NCBI RefSeq assembly: GCF_000787835.1
Contig: NZ_BBPP01000009.1
Location: 20,704 to 84,703 of the forward strand
From: Streptacidiphilus melanogenes
GTDB lineage: Bacteria > Actinomycetota > Actinomycetes > Streptomycetales > Streptomycetaceae
DNA length: 64,000 bases
Reading direction: 5' to 3'
Within the stretch, counting starts at the first letter, position 1. Every line of letters starts with the position of its first letter. This document shows, piece by piece, positions 51,657 through 60,584 of this stretch. A program made the translations under genes and the position numbers. The notes beneath the pieces were generated by a model. It was not told the origin of the DNA and ran no database searches. It was given only the letters and a program-made list of their open reading frames with translations.

Positions 51657-51782
51657 GTGCGACAGGCCCGAGTGCCCCTCGCTGCCGTCACCGTGAAGGC
51701 CCGCTGCCGCGTCACGACCACGTTCGCGCGGCTCCACATCGATCTCCAGCGCGTGACCACCGCGCTGTGTCCGGCCTTCTAG
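51657..51782 (+). CDS. putative leader peptide of the monooxygenase operon
   Basis: This 41-codon ORF begins GTG 51657 with GGAGG 8 bases upstream. It encodes RQARVPLAAVTVKARC..., then FARLHIDLQRVTTALCPAF and stops at 51782. The HIDLQRV-x-x-ALC block matches the same leader-peptide family as the ORF at 51151-51285 on the other strand. There are two Cys. It lies 187 bases before the first monooxygenase start. Cysteine-dependent ribosome stalling is the inferred mechanism; no clear terminator stem follows, apart from short GC stems near 51792-51810. Confidence 0.7.
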   Translation: MRQARVPLAAVTVKARCRVTTTFARLHIDLQRVTTALCPAF

Positions 51783-51968
51783 GACGCCTCGTGCCGGCGC
51801 GCGCCGCCGCGCCACGCTCGGCCGCCTGAACCACGCCTGCTCACCACCCGACCGCGTCCCCTCGCGCGCAAGCCGCCGGTCGCGGCGTCGGTGCGTGATG
51901 CCGTGCGCGTCTTCGGCGACCACACCCCGTCGGACCACACCCCCTTTCGAACCGGAAGCGGCCCTCCC

Positions 51969-53207
51969 ATGCCCCAGCACCCCCTGCGCGAAAACCCTTC
52001 CCACCTGCACCTGGCCGTCGCCCTGGACGGCGCGGGCTGGCATCCCGCCGCGTGGCGCGAGCACGACGCCCGGCCCGACGAGCTGTTCACCGCCCGCTAC
52101 TGGGCCGACCTGGTCGCGGAGGCCGAACGCGGCCTGCTGGACTTCGTGACGTTCGAGGACTCCCTCAGCCTCCAGTCCGCCCACCCTTTCGAACCGGACG
52201 AGCGGACCGACCAGGTGCGCGGCCGGCTCGACGCGGTCCTGACCGCCGCCAGGGTCGCACCGCTGACCCACCGCATCGGGCTCGTGCCGACCGCGGTCGT
52301 CACCCACACCGAGCCGTTCCACCTCTCCAAGGCGATCGCCACCCTCGACCACGTGAGCAACGGCCGGGCCGGCATCCGGGTGAAGGTCTCCGGACGGGCC
52401 GACGAGGCCGCGCACTTCGGGCGGCGCCAGGCGCCCCGGCTCGGTGCGGAGGACTTCGACTCGGCGTCAGGACAGGCGGTGCTGCAGGAGCTCTTCGGCG
52501 AAGCGGAGGAGTACGTCGAGGTCCTGCGCAGACTCTGGGACAGCTGGGAGGACGACGCGGAGATCCGCGACGTCGCCACCGGCCGGTTCATCGACCGCGC
52601 CAAACTGCACTACATCGACTTCGAAGGCAGTCGTTTCAGCGTGCGCGGGCCGTCCATCACACCGCGGCCGCCCCAGGGCCAGCCGGTCGTCGCCGCGCTC
52701 GCCCACCGCGACGAGCCCTACCGACTGATCGGACGCTCGGCCGATCTGGGCTTCGTCACCCCGCGCGACACCGGGCACGCGCGGCAGATCGTCAGCGAGA
52801 TCCGCGAGGCGCAGGCAGCTGCGGGTCGCGCGGACGAAACCGTGCACGTCTTCGGCGATCTGGTGGTCTTCCTCGACGAGGACCCGGGGGCGGCGGCCGA
52901 GTGCAAGGCGCGGCTGGACCGGAAGGCCGGCGCCACCCACACCAGCGACGCGGGCGTCTTCACCGGCACCCCGGCGGAGCTCGCCGACCTGCTCCAGGAA
53001 TGGCAGCAGGCCGGGCTCTCCGGCTTCCGCCTGCGGCCCGGCGCCCTCCCCTACGACCTGGAGCAGATCACCCGCGGCCTGGTGCCCGAGCTCCAGCGAC
53101 GCGGGATCTTCCGCGCCTCCTACGAGGCGTCCACGCTGCGCGGGCTGCTCGGCCTCCCCCGCCCCGCCAACCGCTACGCCGCAGCCGCCGCTGCGGCACT
53201 CGTCTGA
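51969..53207 (+). CDS. LLM-class flavin-dependent monooxygenase
   Basis: This 412-residue TIM-barrel luciferase-like enzyme has HLHLAVALDGAGWHPAAWRE, RYWADLVAEAERGLLDFVTFED, TLDHVSNGRAGIRVKVSG and VAALAHRDEPYRLIGRSADLGFV-type segments. Such FMNH2 monooxygenases cleave C-S bonds of sulfonates, sulfones or thioethers. It starts at ATG 51969; an upstream frame is in the leader. First of six genes on the plus strand, 21 bases before the next. Confidence 0.92.
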   Translation: MPQHPLRENPSHLHLAVALDGAGWHPAAWREHDARPDELFTARYWADLVAEAERGLLDFVTFEDSLSLQSAHPFEPDERTDQVRGRLDAVLTAARVAPLTHRIGLVPTAVVTHTEPFHLSKAIATLDHVSNGRAGIRVKVSGRADEAAHFGRRQAPRLGAEDFDSASGQAVLQELFGEAEEYVEVLRRLWDSWEDDAEIRDVATGRFIDRAKLHYIDFEGSRFSVRGPSITPRPPQGQPVVAALAHRDEPYRLIGRSADLGFVTPRDTGHARQIVSEIREAQAAAGRADETVHVFGDLVVFLDEDPGAAAECKARLDRKAGATHTSDAGVFTGTPAELADLLQEWQQAGLSGFRLRPGALPYDLEQITRGLVPELQRRGIFRASYEASTLRGLLGLPRPANRYAAAAAAALV

Positions 53208-53228
53208 GCCGGAAGGACCGCACGCGCC

Positions 53229-54593
53229 ATGAGCAAGCCCGTCAAGCAGATCCACCTCGCCGCGCACTTCCCCGGCGTCAACAACACCACCGTCTGGAGC
53301 GACCCGGCCGCCGGCAGCCACATCGACTTCAGCTCCTTCGTCCACCTCGCGCAGACCGCCGAGCGGGCCAAGTTCGACTTCCTCTTCCTGGCCGAGGGCC
53401 TGCGACTGCGCGAGCAGAACGGCGAGATCTACGACCTCGACGTGGTGGGACGGCCAGACACCTTCACCGTGCTGGCCGCGCTCGCCGCCGTCACCGACCG
53501 GCTCGGTCTCGCCGGGACCATCAACTCGACCTTCAACGAACCCTACGAGGTGGCACGGCAGTTCGCCTCGCTCGACCACCTCTCCGCCGGACGGGCCGCC
53601 TGGAACGTGGTCACCTCCTGGGACGCCTTCACCGGCGAGAACTTCCGCCGCGGCGGCTTCCTGGCCCAGGAGGACCGCTACCAGCGCGCCCGCCAGTTCC
53701 TCACCGCGGCCTGGGAGCTCTTCGACTCCTGGCGCGGCGACGAGATCGTCGCCGACAAGGAGAACGGCGTCTTCCTGCGCGATCCGAACCCGGGCCGGTT
53801 CGACCACCACGTCAGCGAGTTCGACATCTCCGGCCGGTTCGACGTCCCGCGCAGCCCGCAGGGACGTCCGGTGATCTTCCAGGCCGGCGACTCCGAAGCC
53901 GGACGCGAATTCGCCGCCTCCGCCGCCGACGCCATCTTCACCCGCCACGGCACCCTGGAAGCGGGCCGCGCCTTCTACGCCGACGTCAAGGGACGCCTCT
54001 CCCGCTACGGCCGCTCCCACGACGAGTTGAAGATCCTCCCCGGGGTCACCTTCGTCCTCGGCGACACCGACGCCGACGCCCAGGAGAAGGCGCAGCTGAT
54101 CCGCCGTCAGCAGGTCAGCGGCCAGACCGCGATCCGGCGGCTGGAACAGGTGTGGAACCGCGACCTGAGCGCCTACGACCCCGACGGGCGGCTGCCTGAG
54201 GTGGACCCGCTCGTCGGCGAGCACACCGTGGCCCGCGGCTGGGCGTCGGTGCGGATGCACCGCGACCCAGTGGCCGTCGCCGCCGAATGGCGTGCCCTCG
54301 CCGAGGCCGGGAACCTGTCGATCCGCGAGCTCGTCATCGAGACGACCGGCCGCCAGACCTTCGTCGGCACCCCGGACCAGGTCGCCGAGAAGCTGAACGA
54401 GTTCGTGCAGACCGACGCCGCCGACGGATTCATCCTCGCCCCGCACCTGACCCCCGGCGGCCTCGACGAGTTCGCCGACACCGTCGTCCCGCTGCTCCAG
54501 GAGCGGGGTGTGTTCCGCTCCGAGTACGAGGGCGAGACACTGCGCGACCACCTGGGCCTGGCCCCCGTCCGCCGGGCGGCGGTGGCCTCGTGA
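53229..54593 (+). CDS. NtaA/SnaA/DszA-type flavin-dependent monooxygenase
   Basis: This 454-residue protein has HLAAHFPGVNNTTVW near the start, FDFLFLAEGLRLREQ and GTINSTFNEPYEVARQFASLDHLS. AWNVVTSWDAFTGENFRRGG is a signature of the NtaA/SnaA/DszA group, and RPVIFQAGDSEAGREFAA follows. Members attack nitrilotriacetate, pristinamycin intermediates, sulfones or S-succinylcysteine (YxeK, YtnJ). It is the most informative member for the organosulfur reading. The stop overlaps the GTG of the next gene (GTGA). Confidence 0.93.
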   Translation: MSKPVKQIHLAAHFPGVNNTTVWSDPAAGSHIDFSSFVHLAQTAERAKFDFLFLAEGLRLREQNGEIYDLDVVGRPDTFTVLAALAAVTDRLGLAGTINSTFNEPYEVARQFASLDHLSAGRAAWNVVTSWDAFTGENFRRGGFLAQEDRYQRARQFLTAAWELFDSWRGDEIVADKENGVFLRDPNPGRFDHHVSEFDISGRFDVPRSPQGRPVIFQAGDSEAGREFAASAADAIFTRHGTLEAGRAFYADVKGRLSRYGRSHDELKILPGVTFVLGDTDADAQEKAQLIRRQQVSGQTAIRRLEQVWNRDLSAYDPDGRLPEVDPLVGEHTVARGWASVRMHRDPVAVAAEWRALAEAGNLSIRELVIETTGRQTFVGTPDQVAEKLNEFVQTDAADGFILAPHLTPGGLDEFADTVVPLLQERGVFRSEYEGETLRDHLGLAPVRRAAVAS

Positions 54594-55690
54594 GATTCCT
54601 CGCGATCACCTTGATCGTGCACGCGCCCGACCCCGTCACAGGTGTGCAGAAGTCGACGCAGGAGCGCTTCCAGGAGGTCGTGGACAGCGCGCTGTTCGCC
54701 GAGGAGCTGGGCTTCGACGGCTTCGGCGTGGGTGAGCGCCACGAGCGGCCGTTCATCTCCTCCTCGCCGCCGGTGGTGCTGAGCCACATCGCCGCCCTCA
54801 CGCACCGGATCCGGCTGTTCACGGCGGTGACGACGCTGAGCCTGCTCGACCCGGTGCGTGCCTACGAGGACTACGCCACCCTCGACCACCTCTCGCAGGG
54901 CCGTCTGGAACTCATCATCGGCAAGGGCAACGGCACCGCCCAGCGCCAACTGTTCCACGTCACCCCCGAGGACCAGTGGGACCGCAACGCCGAGTCGTAC
55001 GAGCTGTTCCGGCGCCTCTGGCGCCAGGACAAGGTGACCTGCACGCCCCGGTTCCGCCCCGGACTGACCGACGCCGAGGTATGGCCCCGGCCCTTCCAGC
55101 AGCCCGTCCGGGTCTGGCACGGCAGCGCGACCAGCCGCGAGTCGGTCGACCTGGCCGCCCGCTACGGCGACCCGCTGTTCTCCGCCAACGTCACCAACCC
55201 GGTCGAGCCCTACGCCGAGCTCGTGCGCCACTACCGCGAGCGGTGGCGGCACTACGGCCACGACCCTGCCCTGGCCGTGGTCGGCGCGGGGACGGCCGGC
55301 TACTACGCGGCGCGCACCTCGCAGGAGGCACTGGCCGCCTACCGGCCCGTCTTCGAAGGCCGGTTGGCCTTCCAGAGGCGGCTGGGCCTGGAGCCCGTCT
55401 TCCCGACCCTGGAGGACTTCGTCGAGCGCAGCTCCGCGCTGATCGGCAGCCCGCAACAAGTGATCGAGAAGGTGCACCGCTACCACGAGCAGCTCGGCCA
55501 CAGCGTGCTGCACCTGCACGCCGACGCCGACGGCCTCACCCGCGCCCGGCACCGCGACAGCCTGGAGCTGTTCCAGTCCGACATCGCCCCCACGCTGCGC
55601 CGGGAGATCCCGGATCCGCCGTGGCCATGGAGCCCGGTCACCGACACGCCCGCGACCGACGCGCCCGTCCCCGCCGCCACGGCGCCCTGA
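54590..55690 (+). CDS. LLM-class flavin-dependent oxidoreductase
   Basis: This 366-residue protein has RFLAITLIVHAPD, EELGFDGFGVGERHERPF, TTLSLLDPVRAYEDYATLDHLSQGRLEL and GKGNGTAQRQLF. It is of the bacterial luciferase alpha-like branch (DUF-type LLM). GTG 54590 overlaps the previous stop, so it is coupled. A tail rich in Pro/Ala/Thr (about 345-366) has no partner motif. Its role is likely in a related oxidation or as a partner to the second enzyme. Confidence 0.9.
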   Translation: MRFLAITLIVHAPDPVTGVQKSTQERFQEVVDSALFAEELGFDGFGVGERHERPFISSSPPVVLSHIAALTHRIRLFTAVTTLSLLDPVRAYEDYATLDHLSQGRLELIIGKGNGTAQRQLFHVTPEDQWDRNAESYELFRRLWRQDKVTCTPRFRPGLTDAEVWPRPFQQPVRVWHGSATSRESVDLAARYGDPLFSANVTNPVEPYAELVRHYRERWRHYGHDPALAVVGAGTAGYYAARTSQEALAAYRPVFEGRLAFQRRLGLEPVFPTLEDFVERSSALIGSPQQVIEKVHRYHEQLGHSVLHLHADADGLTRARHRDSLELFQSDIAPTLRREIPDPPWPWSPVTDTPATDAPVPAATAP

Positions 55691-55712
55691 CCCCACGAAG
55701 GATCGATCCACC

Positions 55713-56846
55713 ATGGCCAACACCCCGCTCACAGTCCTGGACCTCGTCCCGATCTCCTCGGGCTCCGACGCGGCCCAGGCCCTGCGTAACAGCGTCGACC
55801 TCGCCCAGCACGCCGAGGACCTCGGCTACGCGCGCTACTGGTTCGCCGAGCACCACCTCAACCCAGGCGTCGCGGGCACCTCGCCCGCCGTCGTGCTCGC
55901 ACTCACCGCCGCCGCGACCTCGACCATCCGGCTCGGAGCCGGAGCCGTCCAGTTGGGCCACCGCACCGCCCTGTCCACCGTCGAGGAGTTCGGGCTGCTC
56001 GACGCGCTGCACCCGGGCCGGTTCGACCTTGGCCTCGGCCGCTCCCCGGGCCGGTCCGCGCCGACCACCGCGCGCCGGCCCGCCCTGGTCGGCGCGACGC
56101 CCGTCGTCGACGGCCACACCCCGAACGGCCTGCGGATCCCCGCCCGCTTCTCCTTCGACCACCTGCTGCGCCACCCGCGCCTGGCCCTGCACCAGCGACT
56201 GCTCCAGCTGCCAGGCGCGGAATCGCAGCCCTACGACGAGCAGATCGCCGACATCCTCGCCCTGCTCGCCGGCACCTACGCCACGCCGGACGGCGCCCGG
56301 GCGCACGTCGTACCCGGCGAGGGCGCCGACCTCCAGGTATGGATCCTGGGCAGCAGCGCCGGGATCAGCGCCGAGGTCGCGGGCGCGCACGGCTTGCGCT
56401 TCGCCGCGAACTACCACGTCAGCCCGGCCACCGTGCTGGAGGCCGCGGAGAGCTACCGCGCCGCGTTCAAGCCCTCCGCCGAACTCGACCGCCCGTACGT
56501 CAGCGTCTCCGCCGACGTCGTGGTCGCCGAGGACGAGGCCACCGCCCGTGAACTGGCCACCGGCTACGGCCTGTGGGTGCGCAGCATCCGCAGCGGCGAC
56601 GGCGCGATCGCCTTCCCGACCCCGGACGAGGCCCGCGCCCACGTCTGGACCGAACAGGACCGGGCGCTGGTGGCGGACCGCACCGAGACCCAGTTCGTCG
56701 GCTCGCCGCGCCAGGTCGCCGACCAGTTGGAGACGCTGCGCGACGCGACCGGCGCGCACGAGCTGATCATCACGACCATCACCCACCGGCACGAGGACCG
56801 GCTCCACTCCTACGAGCTGCTCGCCGAGGAGTGGGAGAACCGATGA
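55713..56846 (+). CDS. LLM-class flavin-dependent oxidoreductase (MsnO8/luciferase-like)
   Basis: This 377-residue protein begins LTVLDLVPISSGSDAAQALRNSVDLAQHAEDLGYARYWFAEHH, read as its blocks VLDLVPISSG and LGYARYWFAEHHLNPG. TIRLGAGAVQLGHRTALSTVEEFGLLDALHPGRFDLGLGR and a C-terminal VADQLETLRDATGAHELIITTI follow. The AEHH motif marks the LLM branch that uses FMN or F420. Fourth of four in this operon. The stop overlaps the flavin reductase ATG. Confidence 0.92.
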   Translation: MANTPLTVLDLVPISSGSDAAQALRNSVDLAQHAEDLGYARYWFAEHHLNPGVAGTSPAVVLALTAAATSTIRLGAGAVQLGHRTALSTVEEFGLLDALHPGRFDLGLGRSPGRSAPTTARRPALVGATPVVDGHTPNGLRIPARFSFDHLLRHPRLALHQRLLQLPGAESQPYDEQIADILALLAGTYATPDGARAHVVPGEGADLQVWILGSSAGISAEVAGAHGLRFAANYHVSPATVLEAAESYRAAFKPSAELDRPYVSVSADVVVAEDEATARELATGYGLWVRSIRSGDGAIAFPTPDEARAHVWTEQDRALVADRTETQFVGSPRQVADQLETLRDATGAHELIITTITHRHEDRLHSYELLAEEWENR

Positions 56847-57373
56847 CCGCGGCCCCACCGGAGCTGAGGCCCCTCGGACAGCGGGAGTTGCGGCGCGCCT
56901 TCGGCGCGTTCCCCACCGGGGTCACCGCCCTCGCCGCACTCGGAGACGACGGCACGCCAGTCGGGCTGGCCGCCAGCTCGTTCACCTCCGTCTCGCTCGA
57001 CCCGCCGCTGGTCTCCGTCTGCGTCGCCCACACCTCGACCACCTGGCCGCTGCTGCGCGACCGCGCCCGCCTCGGGGTCAGCGTGCTCGGCGCCCACCAG
57101 GCGGAGGCCTGCCGCCGGCTCGCCGCCCGTGGCGGCAACCGGTTCGCGGGCCTCGACTGGACCGCCACCACGGACGGGGCGGTGCTGATCGACGGCGCGA
57201 GTGCCCGGTTCGACTGCAGCGTCGAACGCCTCGTCCGGGCCGGCGACCACGACATCGTGCTGCTCCGCGTCCACGAACTCGACGCCGACCACGCGATCGC
57301 GCCCCTGGTCTTCCACGCCAGCCGCTTCCACCGGCTCGCCACCCCTGACAACCCGACGGAGACTCCCACATGA
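56843..57373 (+). CDS. flavin reductase (FMN-binding, HpaC-like)
   Basis: This 176-residue split-barrel flavin reductase has FGAFPTGVTALAALGDDGTPVGLAASSFTSVSLDPPLVSVCV (about 21-62). Its hallmark is the short TGV, ASSFTSVSLDPPL and SVCV run. ARFDCSVERLVRAGDHDIVLLRVHEL follows. It supplies FMNH2 (or FADH2) from NAD(P)H to the four upstream monooxygenases. ATG overlaps the preceding stop and TGA overlaps the next ATG. Confidence 0.93.
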   Translation: MTAAPPELRPLGQRELRRAFGAFPTGVTALAALGDDGTPVGLAASSFTSVSLDPPLVSVCVAHTSTTWPLLRDRARLGVSVLGAHQAEACRRLAARGGNRFAGLDWTATTDGAVLIDGASARFDCSVERLVRAGDHDIVLLRVHELDADHAIAPLVFHASRFHRLATPDNPTETPT

Positions 57374-58185
57374 CAGCACAACAGACCGAGGCCGACGCGT
57401 TCACCCGCGAGTGGCAGCAGTGGCACACCCAGAGGGAAAGCGCTCTGACGGACCCGCACGGCTTCCTCGCCGTCACCAGCCTGCGCTGGCTCGACACCGA
57501 ACCCTCCCGTTACCCCGACGCGCCCGGCTCCTGGTCCACCGGCAGCGACGGCGTCAGCGTCCACCTGGGCGCGGGCGAGGAGCTCGTCGTCGACGGCGCC
57601 GTCGTGCGCGGACACCACCGTTTCGGCGTCATCCCGGAGCGGGCGAGCGTGTTCGCCGGCGTGGGCGGCGCCGTGATCGAGATCGCCAAGCGCGGCGGCC
57701 ACGACATCCTGCGCCCGCGCCACCCCGACCACGCGCTCCGCGTCGACCACGTCCCCACCCCGGCCTACGCGCCGGACCGGCGCTGGGTGCTCGCCGGCAG
57801 CTACCTGCCCTTCGACACGCCGCGCCCGGTGACCGTCGGCGCGTCCGTCGAGGGCCTGGAGCACGTCTACGACGCCCCCGGAGAGATCGAGTTCGAGACA
57901 AGCGACGGCTCGACCTACCGCCTCACCGCCTTCGAGGGCAGCGGGCCGGGGAGTCTGCTGGTGCTCTTCACCGACGCCACGTCCGGCGTGACCACCTACG
58001 CCGCCAACCGCTCCCTCTCCGTTTCGGCCCCGGACGAGCACGGCCGGGTCGTCCTCGACTTCAACCGCGCCACCAACCTGCCCTGCGCCTACACCGACCT
58101 GGCCACCTGCCCGCTGCCTCCCGCCGAGAACCGCCTCCCGCTCGCGGTCGAGGCCGGAGAGAAGATCCCACACGAGCGCACCTGA
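57370..58185 (+). CDS. DUF1684 domain protein
   Basis: This 271-residue protein has LTDPHGFLAVTSLRWLD (about 28-44), YLPFDTPRPVTVGASVEGLE and VVLDFNRATNLPCAYTDLATCPLPPAENRLPLAVEAGEK. The last run is the strongly conserved DUF1684 ending; Cys residues in LPCAY and ATCPLP lie within it. The domain's biochemical function is unknown. It is the last gene of the six-gene plus-strand operon, directly coupled to the flavin reductase. A terminator hairpin follows. Confidence 0.88.
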   Translation: MTAQQTEADAFTREWQQWHTQRESALTDPHGFLAVTSLRWLDTEPSRYPDAPGSWSTGSDGVSVHLGAGEELVVDGAVVRGHHRFGVIPERASVFAGVGGAVIEIAKRGGHDILRPRHPDHALRVDHVPTPAYAPDRRWVLAGSYLPFDTPRPVTVGASVEGLEHVYDAPGEIEFETSDGSTYRLTAFEGSGPGSLLVLFTDATSGVTTYAANRSLSVSAPDEHGRVVLDFNRATNLPCAYTDLATCPLPPAENRLPLAVEAGEKIPHERT

Positions 58186-58208
58186 GCCACGCGCAAGACG
58201 GACGGGCC

Positions 58209-58240
58209 GGTGTCCGGGCTCCGATGGGAGTCCGGACACC
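58209..58240 (+). terminator. terminator of the monooxygenase operon
   Basis: GGTGTCCGG (58209-58217) pairs with CCGGACACC (58232-58240) around a 14-base loop that itself forms CTCC/GGAG. It starts 24 bases after the DUF1684 stop. Confidence 0.75.
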
Positions 58241-58486
58241 AGCCCTCTTCTCGCGCGGGCCGACGCAAGGAGTGACCGCGGGTCTCCAGGATGCGGCGAA
58301 GATCGGCGCGGTGTCGACGGAGTACTACCGCCGCTGAACAGAGGCGACGCTTGGTGCGGTGCTACGACCACCCCTGAGCGGCCGTCGACGACCATCAAGG
58401 ATCAACGGGTCCGACTCGGCCTCCCCGGCGCGATTCCCGTCCGCCGGCTGGCGACTACGATCACGCTCTGACTATCTCCGGGAGGG
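58241..58486. other. gap with a short coding-like remnant
   Basis: From about 58270 a plus-strand frame reads GVTAGLQDAAKIGAVSTEYYRR then TGA at 58335. Good bias but no start; it is probably a gene remnant. The rest of the gap has nothing notable. Confidence 0.3.
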
Positions 58487-59065
58487 GTGAACGGGACCGT
58501 GAAGGCATCCGGATACGTGGCAGTCGCGGTTGGCGGCGTCGCACTGCTGGCTCTGCTCGGCTGGGGTGCGAAGTCCTTCCTGGACGCGACGTGGGGACTC
58601 CCGGACAACCATGTCGCGGCAACCGATTCGCGGATCTGCCCGCAGACCACAGGCAACAACGTCTCCCTCCCCGACGCGACCGCCCACTTCGACCTCGTGG
58701 TCCCCCCTTCAGCGACCCACCTCGTCTTCACCGCCTCCGCCGGCGGCATGCAGGGTGAGATGGACCTCTCACTGCGATTCACCACGACCCCTGCCGGCCT
58801 TGCCTCGTTCCTCAAAGCCGCCGGACTCTCCCGACCGAGCGTCACCGCCAAGATGTCCGTGGGCGACTGGATCCCCTTTGGACCCGGGGAAGCCGTCCAG
58901 CCCGCGTCGGGCCCGTGCGGCCTGACCCCTCCGGTCAACCCCACCATCCAATACACCGGGGACGGCCCTGGCAGCGCCATGGAGAAGAGCCCGCGAGCCG
59001 TGGCTGTCGACAGCACGACCGATCCGGACCACCCCGTCGTGTGGGTCGACGGGGTGGACCTCTGA
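58487..59065 (+). CDS. membrane-anchored hypothetical protein
   Basis: This 192-residue protein has an N-terminal anchor (YVAVAVGGVALLALLGWGA, about 10-28) and an exposed beta-rich domain. TTPAGLASFLKAAGLSRPS and PVNPTIQYTGDGPG occur, with two Cys (SRICPQT, SGPCGLT) that may form a disulfide. A GTG at 58487 lies immediately after GGGAGGG, so the GTG at 58499 may be the true start. Unknown function. Confidence 0.7.
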   Translation: MNGTVKASGYVAVAVGGVALLALLGWGAKSFLDATWGLPDNHVAATDSRICPQTTGNNVSLPDATAHFDLVVPPSATHLVFTASAGGMQGEMDLSLRFTTTPAGLASFLKAAGLSRPSVTAKMSVGDWIPFGPGEAVQPASGPCGLTPPVNPTIQYTGDGPGSAMEKSPRAVAVDSTTDPDHPVVWVDGVDL

Positions 59066-59358
59066 CAAGCGTCCTGCGCCGCCTCGACGAGGGCTGGGGT
59101 CTCCGGATCAGGGAGTCAGCATTCGGATTGGAACAGATGGCGATGCATGGGACTCCCCACATGGCCGATACAGGCCGAGCCCAGCGCGCCAGCCGCACTG
59201 TGGGCCCCTGGCCGCTCCAGATTACGCAGGTCAGAGATGGTGCGAACCTGCCAGTGGGGCCGCTGGCTCCCGTCGGGGAGCCCCGCCCTCACTGCCGCAG
59301 TTCCCGCCACCCAGGCCCAGTAAGGCCCAGTAGGCACCCCACGCGCCGGGGCTGCCCT
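59066..59358. other. about 290 bp without a gene
   Basis: No coding frame with bias is seen. A 10-bp direct repeat AGGCCCAGTA occurs twice near 59312-59333. Confidence 0.4.
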
Positions 59359-59880
59359 TCAGGCGTGTCGACTGTCCGTACGTCGGCGGACCTGGAAGCG
59401 ATGCAGCCAGGCGGATCGATGTCCAGGAGCCCCGGCCTTGCCGCCCGGTGCGACAGCCTTCTCCCGAGCGGCCTGGCCGGCGGCCCGCCCTTGGACCCGG
59501 GCCGCCCTGGCACGGGCTTCGGCTGCCTCGGCACGAGCCTGCGCGGCCTGCTCCTTCGCTTCCTTGTGCTGCTCGGCGACCCTGTCGCGCTCGCGCAGGG
59601 CGACCGCCGCCTGCTTGCGCGACTCCCGCACGTCGGCCCGTGCCAGTCGTCCGAGACGTGACCTGCGGCGTGCGCCCGCGACCAGCATGCCGAGCCCGAG
59701 GACAGCCAGTGCACCAACGACGATGCCGAACAGGAACAGCTTGCTGCCGGAGCCGGTCAGTTGGTAGCCGAAGACCGAGAAGCCGCCTCCCAGGCCGTGC
59801 GCCGAACCGGTGTTGCTCACCGCTCCGGCGACCCCGACGGCGACTGCGGCCATCAGGATGACGAGACCGACCAGGATCAT
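59359..59880 (-). CDS. membrane protein with C-terminal coiled coil
   Basis: This 173-residue protein has two hydrophobic segments (ILVGLVILMAAVAVGVAGAV about 2-21; KLFLFGIVVGALAVLGLGMLVAG about 47-69). An Arg/Ala/Glu-rich helix predicted as a coiled coil follows (about 72-135). This layout is common in small streptomycete membrane proteins of unknown role. The ATG at 59880 is the first in frame with bias. Confidence 0.75.
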   Translation of the reverse strand: MILVGLVILMAAVAVGVAGAVSNTGSAHGLGGGFSVFGYQLTGSGSKLFLFGIVVGALAVLGLGMLVAGARRRSRLGRLARADVRESRKQAAVALRERDRVAEQHKEAKEQAAQARAEAAEARARAARVQGRAAGQAAREKAVAPGGKAGAPGHRSAWLHRFQVRRRTDSRHA

Positions 59881-60161
59881 GATGCCTCCCGCTTTCCCTG
59901 GACGAGGGCCGGGGGCGTCCTTCCCCGTGCCGGTGGGCGTCTGCCCGGCCTCCCGGCCGCCATGCGTGCCGAGAGCGACGAGCGCTCACCAGGACCGGGG
60001 GCGGTCGTGGATGACACCCCGTCACAGCCCTGGCCCAGCCAAGGTTCTCGAGTTCACCGGGCGGACGCAGGCGCAGGTCAGCGGCCGCGCTCCCACGAGA
60101 CTCTAGGATGTCGCCGCGAGCAGGCTCTTCCGGCCGGCCCGTGCACCGGAGAGGAGCTTCG

Positions 60162-60584
60162 ATGTCCCATCGGCCTGCCGTTCACCTGGCCATCCCGGTC
60201 GACGACTTGCCCGCCGCCCGCCGCTTCTACGGGCAGGTGCTGGGCCTGCCCGAGGGACGCAGCACCGACCACTGGGTGGACTGGGACCTCGAGGGTCACC
60301 AACTGGTGACCCACCTGGTGACGACCGCGCCGCAGCCGGTCGGCAGCAGCCAGGTCGAACGCCACACGGTGCCGATCCCGCACTTCGGTCTGCTCCTGAC
60401 CGACGAGCGCTTCCACGAGTACGCCCAGCGGCTGCGCACCGCCGGGGTGCGCTTCGACATCGAGCCGTACCTCCGCTTTGCCAAAGAGCCCGCCGAGCAG
60501 TGGACCATGTTCTTCCGGGACCCCGCCGGCAACGCCCTGGAGTTCAAGTCCTTCCGCGACGAGTCGATGGTGTTCGCCCGATGA
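60162..60584 (+). CDS. glyoxalase/VOC family protein
   Basis: This 140-residue protein has VHLAIPVDDLPAARRFYGQVLGLPEGR (about 7-33), DWDLEGHQLVTHLV and WTMFFRDPAGNALEFKSF (metal Glu/His region). VOC proteins bind metal and act on small ketoacids or glyoxal adducts. GGAGAGGAG lies before ATG 60162. The stop overlaps the ATG of the frameshifted SDR, so they were probably one operon. Confidence 0.92.
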   Translation: MSHRPAVHLAIPVDDLPAARRFYGQVLGLPEGRSTDHWVDWDLEGHQLVTHLVTTAPQPVGSSQVERHTVPIPHFGLLLTDERFHEYAQRLRTAGVRFDIEPYLRFAKEPAEQWTMFFRDPAGNALEFKSFRDESMVFAR

